A stretch of 64,000 nt of DNA from Alphaproteobacteria bacterium (lineage in GTDB: Bacteria; Pseudomonadota; Alphaproteobacteria; JANQMY01). Shown piece after piece: positions 26,623 through 36,024 of this stretch (the stretch's first letter is position 1; every line of letters begins with the position of its first letter). The position numbers and the translations under genes are program-made. The stretch is taken from assembly GCA_028289425.1 (NCBI GenBank), contig JANQPL010000008.1, positions 94,613-158,612 on the forward strand. The letters run 5' to 3'. Under the pieces are notes generated by a model, which saw only the letters and a program-made list of their open reading frames with translations, was not told where the DNA came from and made no database searches.

Positions 26623-27252
26623 TTAAACACGCATTCCCAAAACGTTCGCACGCGAAATCGGCACTCCGATCAAAAACAGGTGGTTGCCGACGCGAATGCT
26701 ATGCGATGCATCGTCCGCCCAAACGGGAGATGCAATGTCGGGGTTGTAAAAATGAAATGTGTTAGCCGGTAAGAAGGGTGAGTGACAACCGCGGGCAACA
26801 TGCTGCGCAATATCATACGCGGCGGTCCACATGGGATCTGACGTCGCGTCTTCAACAAGCGCCATAAGGTGATCACGTTGTCCCGAGTCCTCGTTCCATG
26901 CGGAGTATTGCCGCGGGGCCAACACAATATCGCGAATGCGCGCACCATCTCCGACAAAATGCAAACGATTCATGACAGTTTGTGCAACGGCCTCCATGCC
27001 CATGTCACCTTCGTAGCGGGCTTCGCCAACAAGTGTGGCTGCAAGCAAACGCAAATCAAATTCTTCGACCGCCGCCACATTCGAGTCGCAATTCAGCGGC
27101 ACGATGACCGCAGGTTTATGCGTTTGTTGTTCTGACAAGTTTTGCGGCGGCGCCACCGTCACATGAATGTTGAGGGCGCCACCTTGCACAAGTTGGGCAA
27201 AAAAGATGAATGCAGCCGTTGTGACAGCTGGTATTGCAACATGCTTTAGCAT
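26623..27252 (-). CDS. SleB-like cell-wall hydrolase
   Basis: A 209-residue secreted or membrane-anchored protein. The N-terminus MLKHVAIPAVTTAAFIFFAQ is a signal peptide or anchor. The C-terminal domain (LLAATLVGEARYEGDMGMEA, VMNRL, ARGCHSPF, FYNPD) is the hydrolase_2/SleB catalytic domain known from spore-cortex and other peptidoglycan hydrolases; the glutamate in GEARYEG is the expected catalytic residue. The ATG at 27252 has GGAG 7 nt upstream and is preferred over a TTG/GTG 108 nt upstream. It stands alone. Confidence 0.85.
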   Translation of the reverse strand: MLKHVAIPAVTTAAFIFFAQLVQGGALNIHVTVAPPQNLSEQQTHKPAVIVPLNCDSNVAAVEEFDLRLLAATLVGEARYEGDMGMEAVAQTVMNRLHFVGDGARIRDIVLAPRQYSAWNEDSGQRDHLMALVEDATSDPMWTAAYDIAQHVARGCHSPFLPANTFHFYNPDIASPVWADDASHSIRVGNHLFLIGVPISRANVLGMRV

Positions 27253-27558
27253 TGGTTCGCTCCATACGCGATCTGCAATTACCCAATTCGCCAAAAACCA
27301 AATCGTTCCGTGGACAAGTGTGGAAAAGCAACGCAACACCACTTGCGTTTCGACGCGCACAGGCGCAATCCTTCTGGAACGGCTTATGAATCAGACAATT
27401 GGTGCCTTTCGCAGATACATTCCTAATACGGAGGATCGTATCGCGATAAGAAAAGGAGCGGTGAGACAAGGCCCGCCGTAGCTTGGAAAAGCGGGGCCCA
27501 TAATGTGCACTAGTTTGTCCAAAGATTTCGCATTGGTAGGGAAGTAAAGGGTGAGATC
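27253..27558. other. Divergent intergenic region
   Basis: This 306-bp region separates the leftward SleB-like gene from a rightward pair of unrecognised genes and must hold both promoters. A 31-codon frame starting ATG at 27389 has only a weak ribosome-binding site, so I do not call it. I see no clear dyad or repeat. Confidence 0.4.
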
Positions 27559-28476
27559 ATGCCGTATGAATTTACATTAGGGAATGAACCGACAGTTTAC
27601 ACCACAAAGGACGTTTCCGAATTGGCGAACCACTACGTACCAACGGACGACCAATGGAACACGATTGTCGCCACCTATCAGGAGCTGTTGCTGGTCGGAG
27701 AGATTTCCTCACCGGCATCCCTGATCAGCCAGATCGAAGCATTCGTGGGAAGCAATAGAAACCGTCGAACCATCAAACGGCACATACAGTCAATGCTTGG
27801 CGTGAATTTCGAGATACGCCAGCATGCGCCAAATGCGCGGACAAAATCGATCCTTTATCTGTTCGCAATCGCAAAGATAACGAACCCCATTCAGCGTGAA
27901 CCCCTTGTGCCTTTCGAGGCATTACATGATCCCTGCGGCTTTGCGCGCCTCATGTCGGGACAGATGGTGCATCGCCATCACAGCGATCATCCACCAAAGC
28001 CTGGCACTTATTATTTGCGCGGCAACACATTGAGCGAACCGTCAGAAAGCTCTTCACACGAATTTGCGGTCGGCAGGGTGGCCATGCGCATCGAAATCCT
28101 GCATGAGCTTTTTCTTGACCGATTTCCGAAAGTTCGAGGAGAGATCGACGTTTCGCTCTTCGAACTTTTTCGGCAAGGAGAGTATCGCGAGTGCCAACGC
28201 AAGTGCCACTCCATATTTACGGGCATTGTGGATACGTCTGTGGTGCCGGCTAAGATCCGTTTTGAAGCATTTGGGTTGACTCAAATCCACGAACTGGCGT
28301 TCGAACGGGCGCCGGCGCTTTATCAAAACCTCACCCGGATCCACGGCAAACTCTGCTTGAAGACGTTCGAGCACGACCTGCCGGTCGATGTGCTGCGGTT
28401 TCATGTTTCGGGCGGCCTGGCCGGTGCTGAATTCGGCGATGATGAAGATCTGACACGACGCAATCTCGGATTCTAG
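27559..28476 (+). CDS. Hypothetical protein, unrecognised
   Basis: A 305-residue soluble protein that I cannot assign. The N-terminal 120 residues are helical and include RNRRTIKRHIQSMLGVNFEI, which has the look of a DNA-binding or coiled segment. The middle is histidine-rich (GQMVHRHHSDHPPKPG). The C-terminal half has EYRECQRKCHSIFTG and mixed strands. A purine-rich GGGTGAGATC precedes the ATG. Codon use is less GC-rich than neighbouring metabolic genes. The next gene follows after 78 nt on the same strand and is also lineage-restricted in appearance, suggesting a two-gene accessory unit (inference). Confidence 0.65.
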   Translation: MPYEFTLGNEPTVYTTKDVSELANHYVPTDDQWNTIVATYQELLLVGEISSPASLISQIEAFVGSNRNRRTIKRHIQSMLGVNFEIRQHAPNARTKSILYLFAIAKITNPIQREPLVPFEALHDPCGFARLMSGQMVHRHHSDHPPKPGTYYLRGNTLSEPSESSSHEFAVGRVAMRIEILHELFLDRFPKVRGEIDVSLFELFRQGEYRECQRKCHSIFTGIVDTSVVPAKIRFEAFGLTQIHELAFERAPALYQNLTRIHGKLCLKTFEHDLPVDVLRFHVSGGLAGAEFGDDEDLTRRNLGF

Positions 28477-28554
28477 AAAGCGGAACAATGAACACTTTTC
28501 ACAAGAAAGTTCGAAGGCGACGAGTCGCCGATACATGGCTGCGGGGGTAATGGA

Positions 28555-29403
28555 ATGTCGAACTTGGTACCGACACTTGAATCAAAAGACGCGTTGAGCA
28601 TTTTGAGACGGACTTACCATCAGCATGGTTGGCTCTTACTGATTCCGGCATGTGGAGCAGTGATCGGCTTCTTCACTTGGAGTATGTCCAGTGGATTTGC
28701 ACAAAGTACGTTTTGGACCGGCGATAGCCTCGATATTTATCTGGAAGTGACCATCTATTATTTCCGGATAGCTGCCGCTGTCTTGTACATATCGGCATTC
28801 TTTTTTTTCTTTCAGCGGATTGCGCCATCGATGGGGTCCGGTTCCATCGCGTCATATTCCGGCGTCCTTGCCAATTCTTGGTTTGACGACGGCGGTGATG
28901 AACTCAATAACAAAGGACTCGTGTCGCAAATGGTGACTCCCGAAATGTCGAACACAACGCGCGTCCAGGATTTGACCCGGGAGTATTTCGATCTGGTACG
29001 GAGAGGTAGCGTGACCGATTTTCGCGACTTTGTAAGGAACCACGCGTTCGACCTGAACACCCAACACAAACACACGGGCAATACCGCTTTGATTCAGGCG
29101 CTTTACGAAGGGCGCGATGACTTCATCGACTATCTGATTGCCGACAACTCGGTCAATCCGCACATCACAAACAAGCGGGGCGATCGCACCATCACCCTTG
29201 CCGTGCGTCTCGATCTTTTCAGAAACGACGATCACCGCACGACGACCCGTAAGATCGTGCGCGCCTGCGCACTTTATAAAGCACGGCATTCGGGAAAAAA
29301 TGTGGTGAAGTACGACTTCATAGACCAGAAACGGGTTAATGAAACAGCATCCTCGGCGGCCGATGACTTTGACCGGAGTAACGGCACAACAGACGTCGTC
29401 TAA
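28555..29403 (+). CDS. Membrane protein with ankyrin-like repeats
   Basis: A 282-residue protein with two hydrophobic helices in the N-terminal third (WLLLIPACGAVIGFFTWSM and YYFRIAAAVLYISAFFFFF) and a cytoplasmic C-terminal part with ankyrin-like repeats (HTGNTALIQALYEGRDDFID, YLIADNSVNPHITNKRGDRT). Ankyrin repeats normally mediate protein contacts. GGGGGTAATGGA precedes the ATG. It probably pairs with the unrecognised gene 78 nt upstream. Function unknown. Confidence 0.65.
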   Translation: MSNLVPTLESKDALSILRRTYHQHGWLLLIPACGAVIGFFTWSMSSGFAQSTFWTGDSLDIYLEVTIYYFRIAAAVLYISAFFFFFQRIAPSMGSGSIASYSGVLANSWFDDGGDELNNKGLVSQMVTPEMSNTTRVQDLTREYFDLVRRGSVTDFRDFVRNHAFDLNTQHKHTGNTALIQALYEGRDDFIDYLIADNSVNPHITNKRGDRTITLAVRLDLFRNDDHRTTTRKIVRACALYKARHSGKNVVKYDFIDQKRVNETASSAADDFDRSNGTTDVV

Positions 29404-29477
29404 CCCAGCATTGACCACCATCCCCTTGGGGCGGCGCTTTTCAGGTTTACGTTGCCCCGAACACCGAAAACCCCCAT

Positions 29478-30359
29478 TCAGTTCCCCTTCTTGCCGAAAT
29501 GCTCCGTAAGGTGATCGATGAACACGCGCACTTTAAGGGGCAGGAATTCGCGGTGGGGATAAAGCGCGCGAATGGCAAGGGTTTGAGGCGGCTTGCCAAA
29601 TTTTATCGGCACCAGGGCACCGTCCCGCACATCGTCGGCCACGAAAAAGTCCGGCAGAAAGATCAAACCCGCACCCTCAAGCGCCAGCGTGCGCAACAAA
29701 TCTCCGTCGGCGCAGCGCACGATCCAATCGGGCACAAATGTGCTGTCGCCGACCTCCCATTCTTTGATTTGGGTGCCTTGCGCCGAAACGAGACAGCGGT
29801 GTTGCGTTAGGTCTTTTTCGGTTTTGGGGCGGCCATTCGCCTCGAGATAAGACGGGCTTGCAAAGAACCCGTGCCGGGTTTCGTCTATCTTCCGCCCGAT
29901 AAGTTGGCTCTGCCCCTCGCCGCCCACGCGGATCGCCACATCGATGCCTTCCTCCACCAAATCCACATAACGGTCCGCAAACTGAAGATCTAGCCGCAAA
30001 TCGGGATAGGCCGCCATGAAAGGCGGCAGCAATGGCGCAATGGCAATGCGCCCGTAAGCCAAAGGCGCGCTGACGCGCAACAAACCTTGGGGCTTCGCCG
30101 ATTGGGCCGCCAGCACTTCTTCCGTTGTGGCGACCTGCTCTAGAACGGCCCGGGCATGCTCCAGATAGAGCCGGCCCGCCTCCGTCAGGCTGTTGCGGCG
30201 CGTGGTGCGGTTGAGAAGCCGCGTGCCTAAATGCTCTTCCAGCGAGGAAATTTGCTTGCTCACCACAGGTTTGGACAGGTTGAGCTTGCGCCCCGCCGCA
30301 GCAAAACCGCCCTCGTCTTCCACCGCCACAAAGGTGCGCATCGCTCGCAAAATGTCCAT
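29478..30359 (-). CDS. LysR-family transcriptional regulator
   Basis: A 293-residue LTTR. The N-terminal winged HTH is MRTFVAVEDEGGFAAAGRKL NLSKPVVSKQISSLEEHLGT (about residues 7-50), followed by RLLNRTTRRNSLTEAGRLYL; the C-terminal two-lobed effector domain begins LLRVSAPLAYGRIAI. The subgroup with RLLNRTTRR...LTEAG and a compact effector domain is often designated by similarity to CrgA/DsdC-like regulators. The ATG at 30359 fits the family N-terminus better than the TTG at 30374. It is divergent from an enoyl-CoA hydratase gene 135 nt away, which is its likely target. Confidence 0.9.
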   Translation of the reverse strand: MDILRAMRTFVAVEDEGGFAAAGRKLNLSKPVVSKQISSLEEHLGTRLLNRTTRRNSLTEAGRLYLEHARAVLEQVATTEEVLAAQSAKPQGLLRVSAPLAYGRIAIAPLLPPFMAAYPDLRLDLQFADRYVDLVEEGIDVAIRVGGEGQSQLIGRKIDETRHGFFASPSYLEANGRPKTEKDLTQHRCLVSAQGTQIKEWEVGDSTFVPDWIVRCADGDLLRTLALEGAGLIFLPDFFVADDVRDGALVPIKFGKPPQTLAIRALYPHREFLPLKVRVFIDHLTEHFGKKGN

Positions 30360-30493
30360 CAGTTTGTTTCCCAAAGCCGAACAATTTCCCTCTTGTTATG
30401 ACAATTGTTGCAATTCGGGCAAGCCCAAAGAACGCGGATTACGAAAAGACCGCAGTGCAATAGAATTGCCGCGACAGAATCATGGGGGCACTT

Positions 30494-31276
30494 ATGACCG
30501 ATCCTATTGTGTTGACGATGGATGATGGGGTGGCAACGCTCACCATCAATCGCCCTGAAAAAAAGAATGCCATGACGTTCGCCATGCTGGGCGAATTCAT
30601 CGAAACCGTCGGTGAGGTCGGCAGGAACCAGAACATCCGTGTTCTGATTATTACCGGCACGGAAGGGGCGTTTTGCGCCGGCACCGATTTGGCCGACTTA
30701 TCCACCATTCCAGGTGAGAAACGGGGCTTGCGCGGCAGCGCGGAGGAACGCGACCGCTGGTGGCCCATCGTGGAATGCCCCGTACCGGTCATCGCGGCCA
30801 TTGATGGCCCGGCGGTAGGGATGGGCGCGGAGTTCGCCACCCAATGCGACATTCGCTTGGCAAGTCCGCGTGCCCGATTTGCCTGGAACTTTGCTCAGCG
30901 CGGCCTGGTGCCGGACACGGGCGCAGGCTCGTGGCTGTTGCCGCGCCTTATCGGCCATTCAAATGCGTTGCGCTTGCTTTACACGGCGAGTTTTCTGTCC
31001 GCGGACGAAGCGCGCGATCTTGGCTTTGTTCATCAGATCGTCGATTCCGACAATGTATTGCCGGCGGCGGAAGACCTTGCCCGGTCCATGATGGCAAGCT
31101 CACCCTTCTCGCTCAAGCGCATCAAATCACTGGTGTATGAAGGCATGGGCGCCGATGTGGGCGATCACATGAAACGCCATACGAAAGCCATGGCAGAATG
31201 TTTCAAAAGCAATGACCACAAGGAAGGCGTTGCGTCTTTCCTGGAGCGGCGCCCGGCGCTATTCACGGGCACATAA
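30494..31276 (+). CDS. Enoyl-CoA hydratase/isomerase family protein (crotonase)
   Basis: A 260-residue crotonase. It starts MTDPIVLTMDDGVATLTINR; the oxyanion-hole segments are ITGTEGAFCAGTDLADLS and IDGPAVGMGAEFATQCDIRL. The usual second catalytic glutamate region (FAWNFAQRGLVPDTGAGSWL) is present, but whether it is a hydratase or an isomerase cannot be told. The ATG at 30494 has GGGGG 6 nt upstream and is preferred over ATG 30482. It is divergent from the LysR regulator and convergent with the phosphodiesterase gene (6-nt gap). Confidence 0.88.
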   Translation: MTDPIVLTMDDGVATLTINRPEKKNAMTFAMLGEFIETVGEVGRNQNIRVLIITGTEGAFCAGTDLADLSTIPGEKRGLRGSAEERDRWWPIVECPVPVIAAIDGPAVGMGAEFATQCDIRLASPRARFAWNFAQRGLVPDTGAGSWLLPRLIGHSNALRLLYTASFLSADEARDLGFVHQIVDSDNVLPAAEDLARSMMASSPFSLKRIKSLVYEGMGADVGDHMKRHTKAMAECFKSNDHKEGVASFLERRPALFTGT

Positions 31277-31282
31277 CGGGGC

Positions 31283-32440
31283 CTAGTGAAAGAACCGCCT
31301 GAAGAAACCGGGCGTTTCATTCGCCGATGCTTCTTGATTGGGTGCGTCCCGAGCCTCAACCGCCAGATCCGGAAAGTCCGTAAACAGACCATCAACGCCA
31401 AGGGCCATAAAAATTGCAAGCTCCGCGTTGGAGAGTGACGCCTCGTTATCGCCGGGGGACCAAAGAATGCCGGGCGTCAAGCCAAGTTCCGTCAATGTAG
31501 GCGCCGCATTGGCCTGAGAGACCCGCTTGATCGCCGCGTTCGGCGCGTCCGCCCGAAACGTCCACGGGTGCACAAACAGACCGAGCTGTCGCGCAAGACG
31601 AAGGAAATCCGAAACCTGTCCGTCCGGTCCCACGATCAGTTTCTTCGGGGGGCCGACCCCGTCGGCATATTGAGCGATTTCCTTGAGCGGGATGTCCGGC
31701 CCGTTTGTGCCGCGTTTCGCCCGCACCAGCTGCACCAATTGTGCATTGGTCTTACCCTTGAGACGCTTCAGGATGCCGGCCTCGAAAGATTGAATGAACA
31801 CCGGGCCTGCGGAAAAATCACGCAAGGCCTGTATCAACGGTTGCTCAAAATCGAGACCCGCCGACGCAAAATAGCTTGGGTGTTTGGTTTCTGGGTAGAC
31901 ACCGATGGGGCGTTTTGCAGCCGCCGCCATGCGCGTGACCAAACCCAGCACCTCGTCGAATGTGGGGACAGGATGGACGTCGTCTTGCGCTTTTGATCGG
32001 CCGGGAAAGGATTGCCGCGCCCGAAGCATTTTGATTTCCGCGAGCGTGAAATCTTCCACCCACCAATCGACCCGCCCGCGGCCGTTCGGGTCCGGGTCCT
32101 TCCGTTTTCGATCCGCGAACACAGCGACCGCCGCCACATTGGTGGTGGTGGACAGGTACCGATCGTGACGTGCTACAAGGACGCCATCCTTTGTCAGCAC
32201 CAAATCCGGTTCCACAATGTCTGCGCCTTGGCAGATGGCCAGTTCATACGCCGCCAAAGTGTGCTCCGGCAGATAGCCGCTCGCTCCCCGATGGGCGATG
32301 ACAAGGGGGACCGCGCCACTCAGCGTGCGCCACGCTGCCGAGGTCGGGGCCTCTCCGGCGCGGCAGGCCATCAAGGCAAATGCAACCGTCCCGATCAACA
32401 GGGACCGGTAGATCATCTTTTGGCAGAGCCGTCTTTTCAT
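31283..32440 (-). CDS. Glycerophosphodiester phosphodiesterase, lipoprotein (GlpQ-like)
   Basis: A 385-residue secreted phosphodiesterase that hydrolyses glycerophosphodiesters to glycerol-3-phosphate and an alcohol. The N-terminus MKRRLCQKMIYRSLLIGTVA leads to the lipobox LMAC, so it is a lipoprotein. The catalytic domain starts VIAHRGASGYLPEHTLAAYE (HRG with catalytic His) and DIVEPDLVLTKDGVLVARHD (E/D metal ligands and second His); it ends with GVDGLFTDFPDLA. Starting at 32440 gives a proper signal peptide, though the ribosome-binding site is weak and the frame stays open upstream to 32515. It is a single gene. Confidence 0.9.
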   Translation of the reverse strand: MKRRLCQKMIYRSLLIGTVAFALMACRAGEAPTSAAWRTLSGAVPLVIAHRGASGYLPEHTLAAYELAICQGADIVEPDLVLTKDGVLVARHDRYLSTTTNVAAVAVFADRKRKDPDPNGRGRVDWWVEDFTLAEIKMLRARQSFPGRSKAQDDVHPVPTFDEVLGLVTRMAAAAKRPIGVYPETKHPSYFASAGLDFEQPLIQALRDFSAGPVFIQSFEAGILKRLKGKTNAQLVQLVRAKRGTNGPDIPLKEIAQYADGVGPPKKLIVGPDGQVSDFLRLARQLGLFVHPWTFRADAPNAAIKRVSQANAAPTLTELGLTPGILWSPGDNEASLSNAELAIFMALGVDGLFTDFPDLAVEARDAPNQEASANETPGFFRRFFH

Positions 32441-32691
32441 CGCATTTGGCAATCGAGAATCCGGGTGAATGGCGTGTTTGATAGCTGGGAATCGCCGAAC
32501 GCGTAAAGTGAACATTCCTCGTCGGCGAACATGCCCATACCGTCGCGTCGTGCCTGCGGCGGCCTCGGTCCGGCCAACATTTAGTTTCCGGCGGAATCGC
32601 TGTAAAATGCTGGGGTATGGGCGATGTTGATTCGCAACATGACGGACATGCCACGGAGACGTCAGGCGTCTTCCTGGCTGAGGGGGAAAGA

Positions 32692-34542
32692 TTGACGGGA
32701 CTGCGACACGGTAGACGGCCGCCTCGATACTGGATGACGGATTGGCGGGCAGGCCTCCTGGCGGTCATGCTAACATTGTGCATCGTGCCGCCGGGCTGGG
32801 CAAACCACATCCTGCACAGCACCACCATGTGTGCCAAGGAAGGTTTTCCCGACACCCATACCATCGATGTGATCTACACGCGGCCCGACCAATCCGCCCC
32901 GTGCCGTGTGTATCACACCAAAGCCGGCACGCGGCAGCAGGTGGGCAGCGGCAACAACAGGCCGCCCGGCGCGAAAAGCTGTGAGTCGATCGAAAAGAAC
33001 ATCGCCGACAATTTGCGCCGCGGCGGTCATCAGTGCACGACAGAAATCGCTCCTGTCGGCACACCGCCCGATCACACGGTCTATTCCGGGCGCGGCCGCA
33101 CGGCCGCGGACCAAGGACGTTACGCGATCCGCATCGATACATTCAGGACGGAGGACGACGCCCAGATATTTGCGGCGGGCATCAAACGACTTCTCCCATT
33201 TGCGCAACTACAGATACGCAAAGTCGCTTACAGCAGCCTGCCCTTCGCCGTCGATCTTGGGGCGGAACGGTCCGAGGAAGACGCCCGTGCACTCGCCGAG
33301 AAAGTGGGAGCTGTCGCACAAACCAATGGCGCGGTGATCGACCTCTTCCCCCAACAGGAAGAAGATGGCGAGCCTGTAGAGGCCGACTGGCAACGTTATG
33401 CGGTGGCGTCCTGCTTCCGCCAGGGGCACGATACCCGGCGCAGCATGGCCAAATGTTCAGGCCTGTTGTTGGACGCACGCCAATTGTCTTCCTGCCTAAA
33501 TGGCGGCTTGTGCCGGCCGCCCCAACTGGCCGCGTCAGTGTCCGCGAACCCGGACGCCGTGTTCGTATCGATCCCGTCCCGCGCATTTATCGAACAACGG
33601 TGGAACGGTGATGAGATCGCCGCTTGCTTCTCGGACAGCACCCAAAGCGACGACGAAGCCCCCTTGTCGTGCGGCCTTAACCGGATGCTGACGGCGGATC
33701 AGCGAAAGATGCTGAACTGCGGTGTCGGCGCAAATTCGCAAGTAAAGGCGCTCGCTTGCATGGCCGGCCCCCGATTGGGACCCAGCGAGCGCAAAATGCT
33801 GGAGTGCCTGGAAGCTCATGACGGCGCCACCCCCATCTCGAGCTGCGTTGTCAGCGATTACGCCTCACAAGATACGCGGGCCGTCGCGGCCTGCTTTGAC
33901 CAGCGTGGAACGGAAGAATTTGCTTCCTGCATCGCGGCCAATGTGAGCGCCGTGACCGAGCAGCGGGTGACAAACTGCGTCGAACGCATGAGCGGTGATG
34001 CGGTCGCGGCGGGCCTCTGCGCCGCGGACATCTACTTAACAGCGCGTCAGAGACGGGCGATTGAGTGTTGGTCCCGCACGCACACCGTTGCCGGTTTTGG
34101 CACCTGCGCCCTAAGCGATGATCTGGGTCTTTCGGCCGCCGATCAAATGATCGCCACCTGCGCGGCAACAACCGAGGGCGAGCCTGAGCGTTTTACCGTC
34201 TGCGCCGGCGGCAGCATGACGCTCCGTGCACTGAAGGGCTGCGCGGCAAATGGAGGGGAAGAGGGAACCGCCTGCCTGGGCGATGGTTCGGCGATCGCCC
34301 GGTTCATCCGGCACGTCCCATCCGGAAACGCTGAGGCGCTTGGCGCCGATAGCAAAATCGTTCAGCAGCGTTTAGCGGTGCTGGGGGATGGCGACGGCGA
34401 AGCGACAGGTGCCATCGACCGGCCGGAGGGTTCGGCGGTGAGTTTAGATGAAGAAGAAGCGCTGGATCCGGACATCGCCGCCGACACGATGAATGCCATC
34501 GAGAGCACCACAGAGTCAGACGTGGACGTCCCGGAGCTTTGA
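32692..34542 (+). CDS. Secreted cysteine-repeat protein with SPOR-like domain
   Basis: An unrecognised 616-residue exported protein. A signal peptide (WRAGLLAVMLTLCIVPPGWA) is followed by a short Cys-containing region. A SPOR-like segment spans about residues 143-225 (GRYAIRIDTFRTEDDAQIFA then LPFAVDLGAERSEEDARALA). Residues about 250-550 hold a series of helical repeats with paired cysteines, for example RKMLNCGVGANSQVKALACM, RKMLECLEAHDGATPISSCV and AVAACFDQRGTEEFASCIAA, roughly 30 residues per unit. The C-terminus is acidic. SPOR domains bind denuded peptidoglycan, so a cell-envelope role is plausible. The TTG at 32692 follows AGGGGGAAAG at ideal distance; ATG 32617 is an alternative. Confidence 0.72.
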   Translation: MTGLRHGRRPPRYWMTDWRAGLLAVMLTLCIVPPGWANHILHSTTMCAKEGFPDTHTIDVIYTRPDQSAPCRVYHTKAGTRQQVGSGNNRPPGAKSCESIEKNIADNLRRGGHQCTTEIAPVGTPPDHTVYSGRGRTAADQGRYAIRIDTFRTEDDAQIFAAGIKRLLPFAQLQIRKVAYSSLPFAVDLGAERSEEDARALAEKVGAVAQTNGAVIDLFPQQEEDGEPVEADWQRYAVASCFRQGHDTRRSMAKCSGLLLDARQLSSCLNGGLCRPPQLAASVSANPDAVFVSIPSRAFIEQRWNGDEIAACFSDSTQSDDEAPLSCGLNRMLTADQRKMLNCGVGANSQVKALACMAGPRLGPSERKMLECLEAHDGATPISSCVVSDYASQDTRAVAACFDQRGTEEFASCIAANVSAVTEQRVTNCVERMSGDAVAAGLCAADIYLTARQRRAIECWSRTHTVAGFGTCALSDDLGLSAADQMIATCAATTEGEPERFTVCAGGSMTLRALKGCAANGGEEGTACLGDGSAIARFIRHVPSGNAEALGADSKIVQQRLAVLGDGDGEATGAIDRPEGSAVSLDEEEALDPDIAADTMNAIESTTESDVDVPEL

Positions 34543-34761
34543 CATTGGCGAACGAATGCAACGCAGGAGACTCTGAAGCGGGCTTTGGCGTCCACGGTTC
34601 CCCCATTAAGAATGACCTGATCCCGACCGAAAGAGACCAACAATCTATACTTGCAATCGGTTTTTGAAGTTTGAACCGTTATACCTCAAGAACGTTCGAA
34701 ATACGCGCAAATAGTAACACCAGAGGTTGAAAATGGCGCGTATCGATCCCACATTTACCAC

Positions 34762-35187
34762 ATGACCCGGCTTGTCGAAATCGCCACTTTCTACGATCCG
34801 GAGGAAGCCCTTTGCGCGCAAGGGGCTGTCCGCGCGGGCGGCTGCTTTTCCTTTCTTCAGAATCAATATCATCTCGGCACGGCGCCCTCCTTGCGCGTGG
34901 CATTGGGCGGCTACCGGCTTTTTGTGCTGGAGGACGACGAGGAGCGCGCATTGCTTTCATTGGGAAAATCCCTGAACGACGGCAGCGCGGCAGCGCCAGA
35001 AACGCCACAAGAGGCAACCGCTCCCGCAGACCAAATCCGTGTCCGCAAGAATTGGTTGTGGCTACCGGTGGCGCTGACAGCAAGTGTGCCCTTTGTACCG
35101 ACGTACAAGAATTCCGGGTCCCTGTTGTTCCAACTGATCGTGTCTATTCCCTTCTACCTGATAATTGCATTTGCGTTGATGCAGTAG
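34762..35187 (+). CDS. DUF2007-type small membrane protein
   Basis: A 141-residue protein. Residues 1-60 match the pattern of DUF2007 (putative prokaryotic signal-transducing protein): VEIATFYDPEEALCAQGAVR, then HLGTAPSLRVALGGYRLFVLEDDEERAL, a compact PII-like fold. The C-terminal third has one or two hydrophobic helices (WLWLPVALTASVPFVPT and LLFQLIVSIPFYLIIAFAL). The ATG is preceded by TTACCACA without a strong Shine-Dalgarno. Precise role unknown. Confidence 0.75.
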   Translation: MTRLVEIATFYDPEEALCAQGAVRAGGCFSFLQNQYHLGTAPSLRVALGGYRLFVLEDDEERALLSLGKSLNDGSAAAPETPQEATAPADQIRVRKNWLWLPVALTASVPFVPTYKNSGSLLFQLIVSIPFYLIIAFALMQ

Positions 35188-35232
35188 ATCCCCCTAACCT
35201 CCGATCGGCGACATAAGCGGGAGGGTTCGCAA

Positions 35233-36024
35233 ATGGACCTCGAAAACAAAACGGCGCTCATTGTTGGCGGTGGTCAGACACCCGGCGAAACCATCGGCAA
35301 TGGACGCGCCACAGCGATTCTGTTTGCGCGGGAAGGCGCCACGGTCTTTGTGGGCGACAAGGATCTTGCCTCGGCGCGGGAAACGGTCGCTATGATTGAG
35401 GCGGAAGGGTTCCTCGCCCACGCTTTAGCGCTGGATGTGCGCAACGAAGACGCTATTGCCGGCTTCGTTAAAACCGCCATGGACGAAACCGGCAAGGTGG
35501 ACATTCTGCACAACAATGTGGGGATCAGCATTGCCGGCGGCGACGCACGCATCGAGGATATAACACCCGATGCCTTCGACCTGCTGGTAGAAATCAATCT
35601 GCGCGGCATGGTGCTGGCCACCAAACACGTGCTGCCCCATATGCGCGCGGCGGAAAGCGGTGTTGTTCTGAACGTGTCGTCCCTTGCGGCCTGGAAGCCC
35701 TATCCGCTGGTGGGCTACAAAACCACCAAAGCCGCCGTCATTGCTCTCACCGAACAAACCGCGGCGATGAACGCCCGTTATGGCATCCGCGCCAACGTAA
35801 TCCTCCCTGGGCTGATGAATACGCCCATGGCCGTTGAAGCCCGCGTATCTCAAGGAACGCCCCGCGACCAAGTGGTGGCGGAGCGCGACAAGCAGGTGCC
35901 CCTGGGCCGCAAGATGGGCAGCGCTTGGGATGTGGCCCATGCCGCCCTGTTCCTGGCATCGGACAAGGCCGGCTACATCACCGGCGCCGCATTGCCCGTG
36001 GATGGCGGGTTGAGCGTGGTCTAG
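35233..36024 (+). CDS. Short-chain dehydrogenase/reductase (classical SDR)
   Basis: A 263-residue NAD(P)-dependent oxidoreductase. The cofactor motif is an extended GGGQTPGETIGNGRA, longer than the usual TGxxxGIG. The NNVG strand, the catalytic serine in VVLNVSSLAAW, and the pair in VGYKTTKAAVIALTEQ (Y-x-x-x-K) are present, as is the C-terminal GYITGAALPVDGG. Substrate is unknown. A strong GGGAGGG precedes the ATG. It begins a rightward run that includes two MaoC-like genes and an esterase, which suggests a small catabolic cluster. The last 4 nt overlap a convergent small gene. Confidence 0.9.
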   Translation: MDLENKTALIVGGGQTPGETIGNGRATAILFAREGATVFVGDKDLASARETVAMIEAEGFLAHALALDVRNEDAIAGFVKTAMDETGKVDILHNNVGISIAGGDARIEDITPDAFDLLVEINLRGMVLATKHVLPHMRAAESGVVLNVSSLAAWKPYPLVGYKTTKAAVIALTEQTAAMNARYGIRANVILPGLMNTPMAVEARVSQGTPRDQVVAERDKQVPLGRKMGSAWDVAHAALFLASDKAGYITGAALPVDGGLSVV

